Origin: DYRG01 sp041161065
Lineage (GTDB): Bacteria > Pseudomonadota > Gammaproteobacteria > Beggiatoales > Beggiatoaceae
Reading direction: 5' to 3'
Assembly: GCA_041161065.1 (NCBI GenBank)
Contig: JBEAVE010000008.1
Span: 1-61,094 of the forward strand
DNA length: 61,094 nucleotides
Shown here: piece by piece, positions 34,646-43,463 of the stretch
How the letters are laid out: the number at the start of each line of letters is the position of its first letter
Position numbering within the stretch: the stretch's first letter is position 1
The notes under the pieces: generated by a model
Seen by the model: only the letters and a program-made list of their open reading frames with translations
Told to the model about the DNA's origin: nothing
Databases searched by the model: none
Position numbers and translations under genes: made by a program

Positions 34646-37096
34646 ATGAATATGCCAATGCAACCTACTGAAGCTAAATGCTTAGATTTTGAGAAACTAG
34701 TTGATTTCCATTTGAAATATTCGCTGGGTATTAGAATTGAGAAAGCTGTTCCCCAAGATTTGTTTGGTGCATTAGCCTTAGCAACACGGAGTTATTTGAT
34801 TGATCGAATGTTTGCAACGAAGGATATTTTACAGAAATCTCAAGCAAAGAAAATGTATTATTTGTCATTAGAATTTTTGATCGGGCGACTTTTGTCAAGC
34901 AACTTACAAAATTTGGGTATTGAAGATCAGGCCAGATCATTATTACAAAAATTTAATTTAACCTTAGAAGAAATTGAAGAAGTTGAAGCCGATGCGGCGT
35001 TAGGAAATGGGGGATTAGGACGTTTGGCAGCTTGCTTTTTGGACTCGTTAGCAACGTTGAATATGCCGGGATTTGGTTATGGTATTAATTACGAATATGG
35101 TTTGTTTAAACAACGCATAGAAAAAGGACATCAAAAAGAAATCCCTGATCATTGGTTGCATGAAGACGCACCTTGGTTATTAGAACGCCGCCATGAAATC
35201 TATCATATTCCTTTGTATGGTCGTACGGATTACAATAGTGCAAAAGGGGAATTTGGACATTGGAAAGATTATCAAATTATTATTGGTGTGCCCTTTGATA
35301 TTCCCGTTGCCGGTTTTGGAGGAAAAACCGTTAATTACTTACGTTTGTTCTCGGCGCGTTCTTCTAATGAATTTGATATTCAAATCTTTAATGGTGGCGA
35401 TTATATTCGAGCGGTCGAAGAAAAAATTTATTCAGAGAAAATCTCTAAAGTACTTTATCCGTCAGATTCTTGTTGGGGAGGAAAAGAACTGCGGTTAATT
35501 CAGGAATATTTTTTGGTGGCTTGTTCTCTAAAAGATATTATTCGTCAGCATTTGAATATTTATCCCACAATGGAAAATTTTTCAGATAAAGTTGCATTAC
35601 AACTCAATGATACACACCCTGCTTTAACTATTGCAGAATTGATGAGAATTTTGATTGATGAAAAAGATTTCTCATGGGAGCGAGCGTGGGAAATTACGCA
35701 GGCGTGTTGCGGCTATACAAATCACACGCTTTTACCTGAAGCATTAGAAAAATGGCACGTTAATCTATTGGAATATGTTTTACCTCGTCATTTAGAAATT
35801 ATTTACGATATTAATCACCATTTTTTAAGTGAAATCCGACGACGTTGGTCAAATGATGCGGATTGTTTAAGACGTTTGTCTTTGGTTGAAGAAGGTGCAG
35901 AAAAACAAATTCGTATGGCACATTTGGCGATTGTAGGAAGTCATTCAATTAATGGGGTTGCAGAGTTGCATTCTGAATTGGTTAAAACTCGCTTAGTGCC
36001 TGATTTCAACGCACTGTATCCTGAACGTTTTAATAATAAAACAAATGGTGTTACGCCGCGTCGTTGGTTATTGCAAGCAAATCCGAGTTTATCTGCGCTT
36101 CTAAAAGAAACCGTTGGCGATAAATGGATCACGGATTTAGATCAATTGCGTAATTTGGAGAAATATGCAAACGACTCAGCATTTCAAGATCGTTTTAATG
36201 CTTCAAAGAAAATCAATAAAGAACGGCTTGCTCATTTGATTAAAGAACAGGTTGGTATTAGTGTGGATACTTCTTCTATATTTGATGTACAAATTAAGCG
36301 TATTCATGAATACAAACGCCAATTACTAAATATCATGCACGTTATTCATGATTATTTGAGCATTGTGGAAGATAATAAAACTTTATCTGCGCCGAGAACC
36401 TGTATTTTTGGAGGAAAAGCAGCACCCGGTTATGTAATGGCAAAAACCATTATAAAACTTATCAATAACGTGGCGGATATTGTGAACAACGATCCGATTG
36501 CATCAGAGCAATTAAAAGTTGTTTTTATTCCAGATTATCGGGTTTCATTAGCAGAGAAAATTATACCTGCTACGAACTTAAGTGAACAGATTTCTACAGC
36601 TGGAACAGAAGCCTCTGGAACAGGTAACATGAAATTTGCAATGAATGGTGCATTAACGATTGGAACTTTAGATGGTGCAAACATCGAAATTCGTGAGGAA
36701 GTTGGTAAAGAAAACATTTATATTTTTGGTTTGACAACGCGAGAAGTAGAGGAAATGCGCCGTTCTCACACTTATTATCCGCGTGATTATTATCATCGTA
36801 ATGCTAGTATTAAACGAATTATGGATAGTTTGGTAACTAATCGTTTCTCACCAACCGAGCCAGGTATATTTCAAATGATATTTGATAATTTATTAGAAGG
36901 TGGTGATTATTTCTTTCATCTTGCCGATTTAGAATCCTACATTTCTATGCAGCAAAAAGTGGGAAATGATTTTATGAATACCCAGAAATGGACGCATAAA
37001 GCAATTTTGAATGTGGCAAGAATGGGTAAGTTTTCAAGTGATCGAACGATTAGAGAATATGCCGCTGATATTTGGAAAATTGAACCCTTACTTTAG
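34646..37096 (+). CDS. glgP: glycogen/starch phosphorylase, paralogue 1
   Basis: Phosphorolyses alpha-1,4-glucans to glucose-1-phosphate in the cytoplasm. About 816 residues with YYLSLEFLIGR, NGGLGRLAACFLDS, QLNDTHPAL, NGVTPRRW, VKRIHEYKRQLLN-like IKRIHEYKRQ, GKAAPGY and the PLP-lysine region EASGTGNMKFAMNG. ATG 34646, about 10 bp after AGGAG, is preferred to the ATG at 34625. It is 17 bp upstream of smpB and probably co-transcribed with it. A second paralogue lies at 46784. Confidence 0.94.
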   Translation: MNMPMQPTEAKCLDFEKLVDFHLKYSLGIRIEKAVPQDLFGALALATRSYLIDRMFATKDILQKSQAKKMYYLSLEFLIGRLLSSNLQNLGIEDQARSLLQKFNLTLEEIEEVEADAALGNGGLGRLAACFLDSLATLNMPGFGYGINYEYGLFKQRIEKGHQKEIPDHWLHEDAPWLLERRHEIYHIPLYGRTDYNSAKGEFGHWKDYQIIIGVPFDIPVAGFGGKTVNYLRLFSARSSNEFDIQIFNGGDYIRAVEEKIYSEKISKVLYPSDSCWGGKELRLIQEYFLVACSLKDIIRQHLNIYPTMENFSDKVALQLNDTHPALTIAELMRILIDEKDFSWERAWEITQACCGYTNHTLLPEALEKWHVNLLEYVLPRHLEIIYDINHHFLSEIRRRWSNDADCLRRLSLVEEGAEKQIRMAHLAIVGSHSINGVAELHSELVKTRLVPDFNALYPERFNNKTNGVTPRRWLLQANPSLSALLKETVGDKWITDLDQLRNLEKYANDSAFQDRFNASKKINKERLAHLIKEQVGISVDTSSIFDVQIKRIHEYKRQLLNIMHVIHDYLSIVEDNKTLSAPRTCIFGGKAAPGYVMAKTIIKLINNVADIVNNDPIASEQLKVVFIPDYRVSLAEKIIPATNLSEQISTAGTEASGTGNMKFAMNGALTIGTLDGANIEIREEVGKENIYIFGLTTREVEEMRRSHTYYPRDYYHRNASIKRIMDSLVTNRFSPTEPGIFQMIFDNLLEGGDYFFHLADLESYISMQQKVGNDFMNTQKWTHKAILNVARMGKFSSDRTIREYAADIWKIEPLL

Positions 37097-37113
37097 AGAA
37101 AAACAGAGGAAAT

Positions 37114-37587
37114 ATGGCTGAGAAAAAAAAGGTTGCCGCTGGCACTATTTGCTTAAATAAAAAAGCAGGATTTGATTATTTTTTAGAACAACGCTTTGAA
37201 ACAGGCATGGTTTTACAAGGTTGGGAAGTGAAAAGTTTGCGCGCAGGAAAAGTCCAATTGCGTGATTCGTATGTGATTGTAAAAAATGCAGAAGCATGGT
37301 TGTTAGGGGCATTAATTACGCCTTTGGGGACGGTTTCTACGCATTATTCTCCAGAAAACAATCGAACCCGTAAATTATTATTGCATCGTGAGGAATTAAA
37401 TAAACTGATTGGAGCAATAGAGCGCAAAGGAAAAGCCTTAATTCCCGTTGCAATGTATTGGAAGAATAATCGAGTGAAACTTGAAATCGCATTAGCCACT
37501 GGAAAAAAAGAACATGATAAACGAGATACAGAGAAAGATCGTGATTGGCAACGCGAGAAATCTCGTGTCATGAAAGCCCATAATTGA
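37114..37587 (+). CDS. smpB: SsrA-binding protein SmpB
   Basis: Delivers tmRNA to stalled ribosomes in trans-translation. The 157-residue protein has the OB-fold signatures CLNKKAGFDYFLEQRFE, GMVLQGWEVKSLR, YVIVKNAEAWL and the basic C-terminal tail (KKEHDKRDTEKDRDWQREK) that enters the ribosome. AGAGGA precedes the ATG. The ssrA gene, often next to it, is not found in the following 344 bp. Confidence 0.96.
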   Translation: MAEKKKVAAGTICLNKKAGFDYFLEQRFETGMVLQGWEVKSLRAGKVQLRDSYVIVKNAEAWLLGALITPLGTVSTHYSPENNRTRKLLLHREELNKLIGAIERKGKALIPVAMYWKNNRVKLEIALATGKKEHDKRDTEKDRDWQREKSRVMKAHN

Positions 37588-37627
37588 TTTCTCAATAAAG
37601 AGAGAAACGATGAAAGCCAATAGTTGA
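37570..37627 (+). repeat. imperfect duplication of the smpB 3' end
   Basis: The last 18 bases of smpB (37570-37587) recur with two changes at 37610-37627, each followed by an AATAAAG. It is a small local duplication just past the stop. Confidence 0.5.
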
Positions 37628-37643
37628 ATAAAGTGATTTCTTT

Positions 37644-37689
37644 TTCCATTGCTTAAATCAACGTATTTGAGATATGTTAGGCAATGGAA
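37644..37689. repeat. inverted repeat with nested stem in the smpB-GTPase operon gap
   Basis: TTCCATTGC (37644-37652) is matched exactly by GCAATGGAA (37681-37689). Inside is a second imperfect pair, AACGTAT/ATATGTT around TTGAG. No T run follows on either strand, so it is not a classic terminator. The 344-bp gap 37588-37931 otherwise holds the promoter at 37782-37810. Confidence 0.6.
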
Positions 37690-37781
37690 GTTTCTCAATT
37701 TATCCATTGAACAAACTATAGAAACCCTCATTATTCATCATAATAGAAATAAAGGTTAAGAAGCATTTAAGGTTTAAGTGA

Positions 37782-37810
37782 TTGTCTGTAAAGATATTAT
37801 ATTATATAAT
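37782..37810 (+). promoter_or_regulatory. sigma-70 promoter of the coiled-coil/OmpA/GTPase/kinase operon
   Basis: TTGTCT (37782-37787), a 17-bp spacer, TATAAT (37805-37810). It implies a leader of about 115 nt before the first gene and an operon promoter separate from smpB. Confidence 0.65.
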
Positions 37811-37931
37811 GCGCGCGAATTAGGGAAGATTGATATTCACATATTTATCCCCATCTCTGAGCTGAATTCAGACAACATTAAAATCACTCGACAAATACCT
37901 TTTCTAGCCATTTTTCTATAGGAATCCACAA

Positions 37932-38579
37932 ATGTACGAAGAATTTTCCTCTAATCGGAGTGCCACGACCCTAACCAGTTTAGATCGCAGTCTACAAGCG
38001 GCAGAAGCCGATTTGCAACAAGAAGAAAGAAATGCGGCACAAATAGATGAATCGTTAGCATCTAATTCAAGTCACATTGAGAAAATCCGCGAGATTTTGT
38101 TTGGGCATTACACGCGCGATTACGATAAGCGATTAGGGCGTTTGACGGAACGTTATTCGCAAGAAAGTCAGCATTTGCGCGACGATATGTTGCAACGTTT
38201 GAAAGCATTAGAAGATATGTTCACGCGCGAAGCCGATAGTTTGGCTGAGAAAGCAAAGGTCGATCGTCAAGAACGGGTCACCGCGCACCAAGACCTTTCT
38301 CAAGAATTAACTATTTTGAAGAACGAATTAAACGTGCGTTTCACACAAATCGATGAACAACTCATTAAAGAAGTTAAACAACTTCGCCAACAATTCCATA
38401 GCAAAACCCAAGAACTTGCTTTACAAATTCGCCAAATGAACGATACGTTAGTTGCAATGATTAAACAAGAAGTTGCTCAAATTAACGAAGAGAAAGTTAA
38501 TCGTGGAGATTTGGCATCGTTCTTTACTGAATTTGCCTTCCGTTTAAGCCGCGATTTAAGTCGTCCAGCCGATAAATAA
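37932..38579 (+). CDS. coiled-coil protein, first gene of the GTPase operon
   Basis: I do not know a function for this 215-residue soluble protein. It is almost entirely alpha-helical, rich in Gln, Glu, Arg and Leu, with heptad-like spacing from about residue 15 to 190 and a less charged end (RGDLASFFTEFAFRLS). No signal peptide or membrane segment is seen. It begins the unit with an OmpA-domain protein (17 bp downstream), a GTPase and a kinase, so a scaffold or effector role in that system is inferred from position only. Confidence 0.8.
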   Translation: MYEEFSSNRSATTLTSLDRSLQAAEADLQQEERNAAQIDESLASNSSHIEKIREILFGHYTRDYDKRLGRLTERYSQESQHLRDDMLQRLKALEDMFTREADSLAEKAKVDRQERVTAHQDLSQELTILKNELNVRFTQIDEQLIKEVKQLRQQFHSKTQELALQIRQMNDTLVAMIKQEVAQINEEKVNRGDLASFFTEFAFRLSRDLSRPADK

Positions 38580-38596
38580 ACCATTTCAAATTACAA

Positions 38597-41308
38597 ATGG
38601 ACGATTATAGCAATTTGCGGGCGTTGTTAATTGGCGAACAACAGCAACAATTAGCGCATTTAGAAAACCGTTTGAATGATCCCGTACAACGTTGTCAAGA
38701 AATCAGTGAAATATTACCTGATGCGTTGCAACGAAATCAGACGGTTGAACTCACTTCTGCGCTCCGTTCGCCTGTCACGCAAGTTGTTCAAAATGATCCT
38801 AAAACTTTTGCAAGGGCAATTTTACCTGTGATGATGCCTAGTGTACGCAATACAGTGGCTGAGGCTTTCAAAACACTACGAGAGTTCCTCAAAGAGCAAG
38901 AGCTAAAAATAAATGAACTGAATAAGCGTTCAACTATTGTCGACAAACAAGTTCTTCCCACGTTGCAATCGCAATTATTAACCTTCGAAGAAACCCTTAA
39001 AACATTACAATCTCTTCTAAAAAATCAAGAATCACAACTCGGTGAATTAGTCGAACGTTCAACTGTTGTCGATAAACAAATTTTACCCGTTTTGCAATCA
39101 CAATTGAAAGCAATTGAAAGCGACGTTAAAACCTTACCTGCATTATTTACGCGCTTGCAAGAATTTGAGGACGTGCGCAAACGTTTCTTAGCACTAGAAA
39201 CCCGTTTGAATGACGCAGAACACCAAACCCAAGCCTTAGCAAATTTATTACCCGAAGCCATTCGTCAAGCCACTGAACAAGCTCAAACCGCCGCCATGTC
39301 GGCAATGAAAAAACAAGCGGAAGAAGAACAAAAAAATGAGGAAAAACTTAATGAAACTCAGCCCGCCGTTTCATTTGAACCGGATTTGACCGAATCATTA
39401 CAAGAACCCGTTACGCAATGTATTCGTAAATCTATTCAAAACGATGCAAATGTTTTTGCAAATGCACTGTTTCCAATTATGGGTCCTGCGATTCGTAAAT
39501 CCATTAATGAATCGTTAAAATCATTAGTGCAATCGATCAATACATCTGTTGAGCAAAGTCTTTCTCCCAAAGGGATTGGTTGGCGATTAGAAGCGTTAAG
39601 AACGGGGCAATCTTTTGCGGATATTGTATTGCAAAACACCGTCGTTTATCGAGTTGATCAAGTCTTTCTTATTCATAGAGAAACCGGTTTGTTGATTCAA
39701 CATCATCATCGAGAAGATATTGAGGTAGGTGATGGCGATGCGGTTTCGGGAATGCTTACTGCAATTCAGGATTTCACGCGCGATTCTTTTTCGAGTACAA
39801 AAGATGAAGAACTTGATAGCATTAATGTTGGACAATTTACGGTTTGGTTAGAACGCGGACCTTATGCGGTTTTGGCGTGTGTTGTTCGCGGCGTTGCGCC
39901 TTACAAATTGCGAGCAACTATGAAAGAAATGCTCGAAGCAATTCACGCGCGTTACGGACGACATTTAGAACATTTTTCGGGTGATCCAACGTTATTAGAT
40001 GGTTGCCGTTCTTTGTTGAGCAAAACATTACAAGCCGAGTTAAAACCTGAGGCTAAAAAAGAGAAGAAAAAGTTGTTTTCTCCCACATTAGTCGTGGTTA
40101 GTTTAATTCTTTTGGGTTTCTTGGGTTGGTGGAGTGTTAATGCGTGGCATATTTCTTATGTTCAACATCAACAATTTAATCTCTATTTAGAAACCTTGCG
40201 CCAAACAACAGGTCTAGTAGTTATTGAGAGCAATGTTGATAAAAATATCTTAAAAATACGTGGGTTACGCGATCCTTTGGCGATAAATCCTCACGAAATT
40301 GCAGAACAACAGCATCTTTCACCCGACATCATTCAAGCCGAGTGGTCGCCTTATCAAACATTAGCTCCCGAATTTGTTTTGAAACGTTTGCAATTGGTTC
40401 TTTCTCCGCCAACAACAGTTCAAATGCACCTTCAAAATACCCAATTACAAGTTAAAGGCTTTGCTGATGCCGCATGGATTAAGGCATTTGAGCAATATAG
40501 TCAGGGATTAATCGGTGCTTTACAAATAGATTCTAGTCAATTGCTAGAACGTGATGCGTACCTTTTGCAACAAACAAAAACGTTATTACAACCGCCGCCC
40601 AGCGTTCAAATCAACGTTAAGAACGGTAATATCGAAATGTTAGGACACGCACCTAATGAATGGTTAGAAAAACAGCTTCCTAATCTTAAAAATATTGAGG
40701 GTATTCAATTAGTTAAAAAAGACAACCTTTTAAGTACCGATCAACATTTACATCAACAAGCGGTTAAAATTCTCGCGCCGCCCGCCAATGTCGCACTTCA
40801 AGTTAAAAATGAGGTTTTATTTGTGCAAGGCGATGTGGATACAAAAAATTACCAAACCTTGATAAAGAAAATTCCTCAATTACAAGGTTTCAAACATATC
40901 GATCATAGTCAATTAGTTGATATAGAAACGGCATCAGAACAACTGGTTCAAAAAATAGAGAAAAGTCAGTTGTATTTTGGTGAGGAAGCAGATTTTGTAA
41001 ATCCTGAACAACTTGCTGCTTTGAATACATTAGCGCAAGAAATTCAACAGTTATTCGTTTATAATCACCGCTTGAATAAAACAATGCAGTTGAAAATTAC
41101 GGGTCACACTGATGGTTTAGGCACGCAACGCCGTAACTTACAACTCAGTGAAGCCCGCGCAGAAGCGATTCGTGATAAATTACAAACGTTCGGACTTGAA
41201 AAGAAACATTTGATTATTGGTACATTAGAAAAAGTCCCGTTTGGTGAAGCGAAAGCAGATTTAGAGAAACGAACGGTGACTTTTGTCGTTGTAGAAAAAG
41301 CCTCTTAA
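38597..41308 (+). CDS. membrane-spanning OmpA-domain protein with cytoplasmic longin/roadblock-like segment
   Basis: A 903-residue protein without signal peptide. Residues 1-270 are coiled coil with two similar blocks (each with RST.VDKQ.LP.LQSQL) plus a motif used twice (PVTQ...ND...FA.A..P.M.P..R). About 325-465 is an alpha/beta segment (VYRVDQVFLIHRETGLLI...SGMLTAIQDF...GPYAVLACVVRG) resembling roadblock/longin folds. One membrane helix lies at about 493-515. The periplasmic part has three BON-like repeats, each starting near 'PP..VQ', and an OmpA/MotB domain (ITGHTDGLGTQRRN, LSEARA) that would bind peptidoglycan. It thus connects cell wall and cytoplasm. The function is inferred; the architecture is visible. 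Confidence 0.85.
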   Translation: MDDYSNLRALLIGEQQQQLAHLENRLNDPVQRCQEISEILPDALQRNQTVELTSALRSPVTQVVQNDPKTFARAILPVMMPSVRNTVAEAFKTLREFLKEQELKINELNKRSTIVDKQVLPTLQSQLLTFEETLKTLQSLLKNQESQLGELVERSTVVDKQILPVLQSQLKAIESDVKTLPALFTRLQEFEDVRKRFLALETRLNDAEHQTQALANLLPEAIRQATEQAQTAAMSAMKKQAEEEQKNEEKLNETQPAVSFEPDLTESLQEPVTQCIRKSIQNDANVFANALFPIMGPAIRKSINESLKSLVQSINTSVEQSLSPKGIGWRLEALRTGQSFADIVLQNTVVYRVDQVFLIHRETGLLIQHHHREDIEVGDGDAVSGMLTAIQDFTRDSFSSTKDEELDSINVGQFTVWLERGPYAVLACVVRGVAPYKLRATMKEMLEAIHARYGRHLEHFSGDPTLLDGCRSLLSKTLQAELKPEAKKEKKKLFSPTLVVVSLILLGFLGWWSVNAWHISYVQHQQFNLYLETLRQTTGLVVIESNVDKNILKIRGLRDPLAINPHEIAEQQHLSPDIIQAEWSPYQTLAPEFVLKRLQLVLSPPTTVQMHLQNTQLQVKGFADAAWIKAFEQYSQGLIGALQIDSSQLLERDAYLLQQTKTLLQPPPSVQINVKNGNIEMLGHAPNEWLEKQLPNLKNIEGIQLVKKDNLLSTDQHLHQQAVKILAPPANVALQVKNEVLFVQGDVDTKNYQTLIKKIPQLQGFKHIDHSQLVDIETASEQLVQKIEKSQLYFGEEADFVNPEQLAALNTLAQEIQQLFVYNHRLNKTMQLKITGHTDGLGTQRRNLQLSEARAEAIRDKLQTFGLEKKHLIIGTLEKVPFGEAKADLEKRTVTFVVVEKAS

Positions 41309-41322
41309 TAAGGAGAATTCCT

Positions 41323-41832
41323 TTGGCAGTTATTCAAAAAAAGATTTGTATGATTGGGGATTTCTCGGTAGGAAAAACCAGTTTAGTAGCGCGATATGTT
41401 CGACAAAGTTTTTCTGATAAATATTTAACGACCGTTGGCGTAAAAATCGACACAAAATCAGTCACTTTGCCCGATCAACGGGAAGCAAAGTTAGTTTTAT
41501 GGGACATTGCGGGCGCAGATAGGCTAACCAGCGCGAGTATGTCCTATTTGCGCGGCGCGGCGGGCTATTTGTTGGTAATCGACGGCACACGCCGTCCAAC
41601 GTGGGACGCAGCACTGCAATTACGCCAAGAAGTCACTAAACAAATTGGCGAAAAACCTTATATCTTATTGTTAAATAAGGCAGATTTGGTTGAACAATGG
41701 GAGATTAATGAAGACTTAATTTCCTCCGAACGTGAGAACGGCGCATCAATACTTAAAACAAGCGCGAAACTCGGAAGTGGCGTTGAAGATGCTTTCACAT
41801 TGCTCACCCTTAAAATGCTTGATGTTCCTTAA
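41323..41832 (+). CDS. Ras/Rab-like small GTPase
   Basis: A 169-residue GTPase with all G boxes: P-loop GDFSVGKTS (12-20), switch-I T37 (YLTTVG), WDIAG (D61) for G3, LNKAD (118-121) and TSAK for G5. The residue equivalent to Ras Gln61 is Ala65 (DIAGADR), so intrinsic hydrolysis is expected to be slow and to need a partner. It starts with TTG, 8 bp after AAGGAG. Bacterial relatives such as MglA set cell polarity. The upstream neighbour supplies a longin/roadblock-like segment, the downstream one a kinase. Confidence 0.9.
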   Translation: MAVIQKKICMIGDFSVGKTSLVARYVRQSFSDKYLTTVGVKIDTKSVTLPDQREAKLVLWDIAGADRLTSASMSYLRGAAGYLLVIDGTRRPTWDAALQLRQEVTKQIGEKPYILLLNKADLVEQWEINEDLISSERENGASILKTSAKLGSGVEDAFTLLTLKMLDVP

Positions 41833-41840
41833 TTTTTCAA

Positions 41841-43364
41841 ATGTCGATGATTTCTATTATGCGCACCATTCCTCTCAGTATTGTTAAGTACATTCATGCG
41901 TGGTGGATGTCCGAATTAATTTTAACGTATTTGCATATAGATCATAACGACTTTCTTATGAGTTGGGGGGGGCATCCTCGTCATTATGGATTGCTCAATT
42001 TAGAAACCCATAAAAATGCTATTGAGCAAATTCCTTTTTTAGAAGGTCTACTGCCTGCTAAACATACGGAAATTATGGAGTTTATTCAAGTTGGAAATGG
42101 TCGAACCGCCCACGTTCATCTCATTCCTTTTCGAGGTGGAACGTGGGTTTTATTATTTGATGCAACCGCTGAACACAATCGCCAACAACAATTACAACAA
42201 CAACTCAACGAATTGAGTATTTTAAACTATCGACAAACCCGTTTATTACAAGAATTAGAAACCGTTGCTAGAAATCTTCAAACCGACAAACAACAACTCG
42301 AAGAAATCGCCAAAAATAAAGGCAGTTTGATTTCTAGTTTATCGCATGAATTACGCACACTTTTAACCTCTATTGCAAGTTATAGTCGTTTATCAGAGGA
42401 AAAAGATCACCAAGATTATGTCAGTAATATTAAACATAGTGCTAATCATTTGTTAGCATTAATTGATAATATTTTAGATCAAACGCAATTAGAATCGGGT
42501 AAAGTTTCTTTGCAAGCTAATAATTGTGATCCTCGACAATTGCTTAATGAATTAAAGGCGATTTTTGCACCGCTTGCCCGAGAGAAAAACCTCAAATTTG
42601 AATTACAAACAACCGCGCAATTGCCCTTTGTTTTGGTTTTAGATGAACTACGTTTGCGACAAATCCTAATAAACCTTTTAAATAATGCCGTGAAATATAC
42701 ACAATGTGGTTTCATTCGTTTAACGTTGGGGTGGGAACAAGGGCATTTGACATTTGAGGTAATAGACAGTGGAGAAGGCATTTCTCCTGATGCGTTAGAA
42801 CGGATTTTTCTACCCTATCATCGTGAAACCAATAAACAAACAGGGGTGGGTTTAGGATTAGCGATTACGCGCCAATTAATTGAATTGATGAATGGAGAAA
42901 TCCGTGTCGAATCAACGCTTGGCAAGGGCACTGTCTTTAAAGGTTTTATTTCTACTGCTTCAAAACAAGAACAAGATGAGGAAGAGGATTATTTTCCTTC
43001 TAAGAATATTACTATTTTATTAGTTGAAGATACTCGATCCGTGCATTTGTTATTGGCAACCTATTTGAAAGAAAGTGGCTATTCTGTTTTGAGTGCTTAT
43101 AATGGTGCAGAAGCGGTTGCATTGGCGGAAAGTGAGAAACCCCAAATCATTTTAATGGATATGCAAATGCCCGTAATGGACGGTTATACAGCAACCCGAA
43201 CATTGAGAGAACGCCATTTTGAACAACCTATCCTTGCATTATCGGCTTCGGATTTATTAGAAGATCGAGAAGCGGCTATTATTGCGGGCTGCACACATTA
43301 TTTGCGCAAACCCATTTCTCCAGATATATTATTAAGCATTATCAAAACGGTTTTGAAACACTAA
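41841..43364 (+). CDS. soluble hybrid histidine kinase (PAS-like, HisKA, HATPase, receiver)
   Basis: A 507-residue kinase without membrane segments. Residues about 25-112 look PAS-like (IPFLEGLLP, VHLIPFRGGTWVLLFDATAE), followed by a coiled linker of the kind used for signalling, the HisKA H169 (SSLSHELRT), HATPase boxes (NLLNNAVKY, DSGEGIS, GLGLAI), and a C-terminal receiver with phospho-Asp near 440 (ILMDMQMPVMDGY). It begins 8 bp after the GTPase gene without a clear ribosome site, so translation may be coupled. It is probably the output or input of the GTPase unit. A DNA-binding regulator is not adjacent. Confidence 0.88.
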   Translation: MSMISIMRTIPLSIVKYIHAWWMSELILTYLHIDHNDFLMSWGGHPRHYGLLNLETHKNAIEQIPFLEGLLPAKHTEIMEFIQVGNGRTAHVHLIPFRGGTWVLLFDATAEHNRQQQLQQQLNELSILNYRQTRLLQELETVARNLQTDKQQLEEIAKNKGSLISSLSHELRTLLTSIASYSRLSEEKDHQDYVSNIKHSANHLLALIDNILDQTQLESGKVSLQANNCDPRQLLNELKAIFAPLAREKNLKFELQTTAQLPFVLVLDELRLRQILINLLNNAVKYTQCGFIRLTLGWEQGHLTFEVIDSGEGISPDALERIFLPYHRETNKQTGVGLGLAITRQLIELMNGEIRVESTLGKGTVFKGFISTASKQEQDEEEDYFPSKNITILLVEDTRSVHLLLATYLKESGYSVLSAYNGAEAVALAESEKPQIILMDMQMPVMDGYTATRTLRERHFEQPILALSASDLLEDREAAIIAGCTHYLRKPISPDILLSIIKTVLKH

Positions 43365-43463
43365 AAATTTTAGAGCAATTGCTTCTCATGTTCTTTTGAA
43401 TGGATATATTAGAATGTGAGAATATGTGCTATGTTTTAATAAACAAAAAGGGACTTTGTTGAA

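Noticed and set aside
37588..37931. tmRNA (ssrA) next to smpB
   Set aside because: No tRNA-like ends, no CCA and no tag-peptide frame are present in this gap.
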